DNA from: Gemmatimonadaceae bacterium
GTDB taxonomy: Bacteria; Gemmatimonadota; Gemmatimonadetes; Gemmatimonadales; Gemmatimonadaceae
DNA: 42,626 bases
Direction of reading: 5' to 3'
Assembly (NCBI GenBank): GCA_017881585.1
Contig: JADGQS010000011.1
Location: 1 to 42,626 of the forward strand
The notes under the pieces were generated by a model. It saw only the letters and a list, made by a program, of their open reading frames with translations. It was not told the origin of the DNA and did no database searches. Numbering within the stretch: position 1 is the stretch's first letter; each line of letters begins with the position of its first letter. A program made the translations under genes and the position numbers. Shown in pieces: positions 41,395 through 42,626 of the stretch.

Positions 41395-42626
41395 CACGAG
41401 GCTCGCCGGAGTACCAACGCGGCATTGATGCCCCCGAACCCGAACGAGTTGGACATCACGTGTTCCACGCGGGCCGCGCGTCCCGCGCGCGGTACGAAGT
41501 CGAGATCGCACTCCGGATCAGGCGTGTCCAGGTTCACCGTCGGCGGAATCCATTCATCGCCGAGTGACAGCGAGCAGATGGCCGCCTCGAACGCACCGCT
41601 CGCGCCGAGCGCGTGGCCGTAGTAGCCCTTCGTGCCGCTCACCGGGATGCGGCGCGCGTGCTCGCCGAAGACCTGCTTGATGGCGAGCGTCTCGCTCAGG
41701 TCGTTCAGCGGCGTCGAGCTGCCGTGGGCGTTGATGTATCCGATCTCCGCGGGCGAGAGGTGCGCGTCGTCCAGCGCGAGCCGCATCGCGCGCGCCGCCT
41801 GCGCTCCGGTGGGAAGCGGAGCGGTCATGTGATGCGCGTCGTTCGTCGTGCCGTAGCCGCAGAGTTCGGCGTAGATCTTCGCGCCGCGCGCCTCCGCGCG
41901 GCCCCACTCCTCGAGCGTGAGCACCACCGATCCCTCACCCATCACGAACCCGTCGCGGTCCCTGTCGAATGGCCGGGATGCCCGCTCCGGCTCGTCGTTG
42001 CGCGTGCTCATCGCGCGGATCAACGCGAACGCGCCGAAGCACAGTGGGGAGAGCGGCGCTTCGGCGCCGCCCGCGAGAATCACATCCGCGTAGCCATGGC
42101 GGATCTGACGGAACGCCTCGCCGATCGCCATCGTGCCGCTCGCGCAGCTCATCGCGTTCGTGGAGTTCGGCCCGCTCACGCCGAACTCGATCGCGATGTT
42201 GCAGCTTGCCGCGCCGCCGAACACCGCGAGCGCGAGCGTCGCGTCCACCGCGCGCAGCCCCGCTGAGAGAAAACGTCCGAGCTGCTCCTCGGCGTAGCCG
42301 ATGCCGCCAAGCGCCGTGCCCATCATCGCGCCGATGCGCTCGCGATCCTCGCGTTCGAGGCGTATTCCCGAGTCCTCGAGCGACATGCGGGCCGCCGCGA
42401 CCGAGAACTGTCCGAACCGGTCGAGACGCTTCACGCGCTTCGCCTCGATGTGATCGTTCGGCCGGAAGTCGTCCACCTCCGCGGCGTTGTGCGAGCGAAA
42501 GATCGACGGGTCGAACCGCGTCATCGATCGCACGGCCGAGCGCTCGGCGCGAATGCCCTTCCAGAAGTTCACGCGGCCCGTGCCGACCGGCGTGATCGCA
42601 CCGATGCCGGTGATCGCGACGCGACG
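41394..42626 (-). CDS. fabF: Beta-ketoacyl-ACP synthase II (partial, N-terminus off window)
   Basis: A thiolase-fold condensing enzyme of fatty-acid synthesis; the frame is open to the right edge and begins there with RRVAITGIGAITPVGTGRVNFW, so only the first few residues are missing. The track's start at 42572 is an internal GTG. The Cys-His-His triad is in NAMSCASGTMAIGEAF, YINAHGSSTPLNDLSET and GTKGYYGHALGASGAFEA; the final MSNSFGFGGINAALVL is standard. It elongates malonyl-ACP units. The DUF1707 gene follows by overlap. Confidence 0.95.
   Translation of the reverse strand, partial: RRVAITGIGAITPVGTGRVNFWKGIRAERSAVRSMTRFDPSIFRSHNAAEVDDFRPNDHIEAKRVKRLDRFGQFSVAAARMSLEDSGIRLEREDRERIGAMMGTALGGIGYAEEQLGRFLSAGLRAVDATLALAVFGGAASCNIAIEFGVSGPNSTNAMSCASGTMAIGEAFRQIRHGYADVILAGGAEAPLSPLCFGAFALIRAMSTRNDEPERASRPFDRDRDGFVMGEGSVVLTLEEWGRAEARGAKIYAELCGYGTTNDAHHMTAPLPTGAQAARAMRLALDDAHLSPAEIGYINAHGSSTPLNDLSETLAIKQVFGEHARRIPVSGTKGYYGHALGASGAFEAAICSLSLGDEWIPPTVNLDTPDPECDLDFVPRAGRAARVEHVMSNSFGFGGINAALVLRRAS

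Overview
The window is GC-rich chromosomal DNA from a Gram-negative-type bacterium: it has a TonB-dependent receptor, a lipobox solute-binding protein, many signal peptides and a periplasmic disulfide system. Gene content and style (TonB receptor with carboxypeptidase-regulatory domain, M28 and M16 peptidases, PknB-like kinase, frequent ATGA/GTGA overlaps, GC-rich codon use) suggest Gemmatimonadota or a relative; this is inference, with no rRNA or marker set to confirm it. No rRNA, tRNA, phage or classical transposase was seen. About 43 genes are supported. Most are housekeeping or accessory metabolic genes; the unusual content lies in one recoded gene, the intergenic repeats and a few atypical proteins.

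Layout. 1-5 kb: end of a lipid-type ABC exporter, a glycerophosphodiesterase, a repeat block and a TonB-dependent receptor (all minus). 5-11.2 kb: CapA-like protein (plus), NlpC/P60 peptidase, then a minus-strand cluster of solute-binding lipoprotein, chemotaxis receptor, queC and queE (deazaguanine synthesis). 11.3-15.7 kb: membrane protein, the aguB-aguA agmatine-to-putrescine pair, and a tandem pair of exported peroxiredoxins. The second peroxiredoxin has an in-frame TGA exactly at the peroxidatic cysteine, followed by a strong stem-loop: a candidate selenoprotein. 15.7-20.2 kb: aconitase carrying an in-frame repeat insertion, and a patatin-ferredoxin fusion. 20.3-29 kb (all plus): kynureninase-like enzyme, small protein, psuG, TPR protein, then a translationally coupled ABC ATPase, two permeases and an M16 peptidase. 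29.1-29.8 kb: a four-helix-bundle (S23/Avd-type) gene enclosed by roughly 90-bp imperfect terminal inverted repeats. 29.8-36.5 kb: DUF2461, a SpeD-like protein without catalytic serine, M28 peptidase, cNMP-binding protein, CDP-alcohol transferase, small proteins, an alpha/beta hydrolase with an altered triad, and a DsbA-VKOR disulfide pair. 36.5-42.6 kb: small protein, Ser/Thr kinase, acetyl-CoA synthetase, a c-di-GMP-I (GEMM-I) type riboswitch ahead of a STAS protein, a DUF1707/LiaF-like protein and the main part of a FabF.

Two things stand out. First, the candidate Sec-peroxiredoxin, which the ORF track splits into two fragments. Second, a dispersed set of low-complexity repeats (words such as TCTGCCG, TTCGGTC, CTCGCCACT, CCCCTCACCCGTCGCTC), usually arranged as imperfect palindromes and sitting on or next to stop codons. 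Some run into coding sequence: aconitase loop, VKOR tail, QueC tail, and the queE ribosome-binding site. The four-helix-bundle gene is the only gene framed by a long version of such a palindrome, so it may be the coding member of this repeat system. All calls are from reading the sequence; no database search, folding program or alignment was run.
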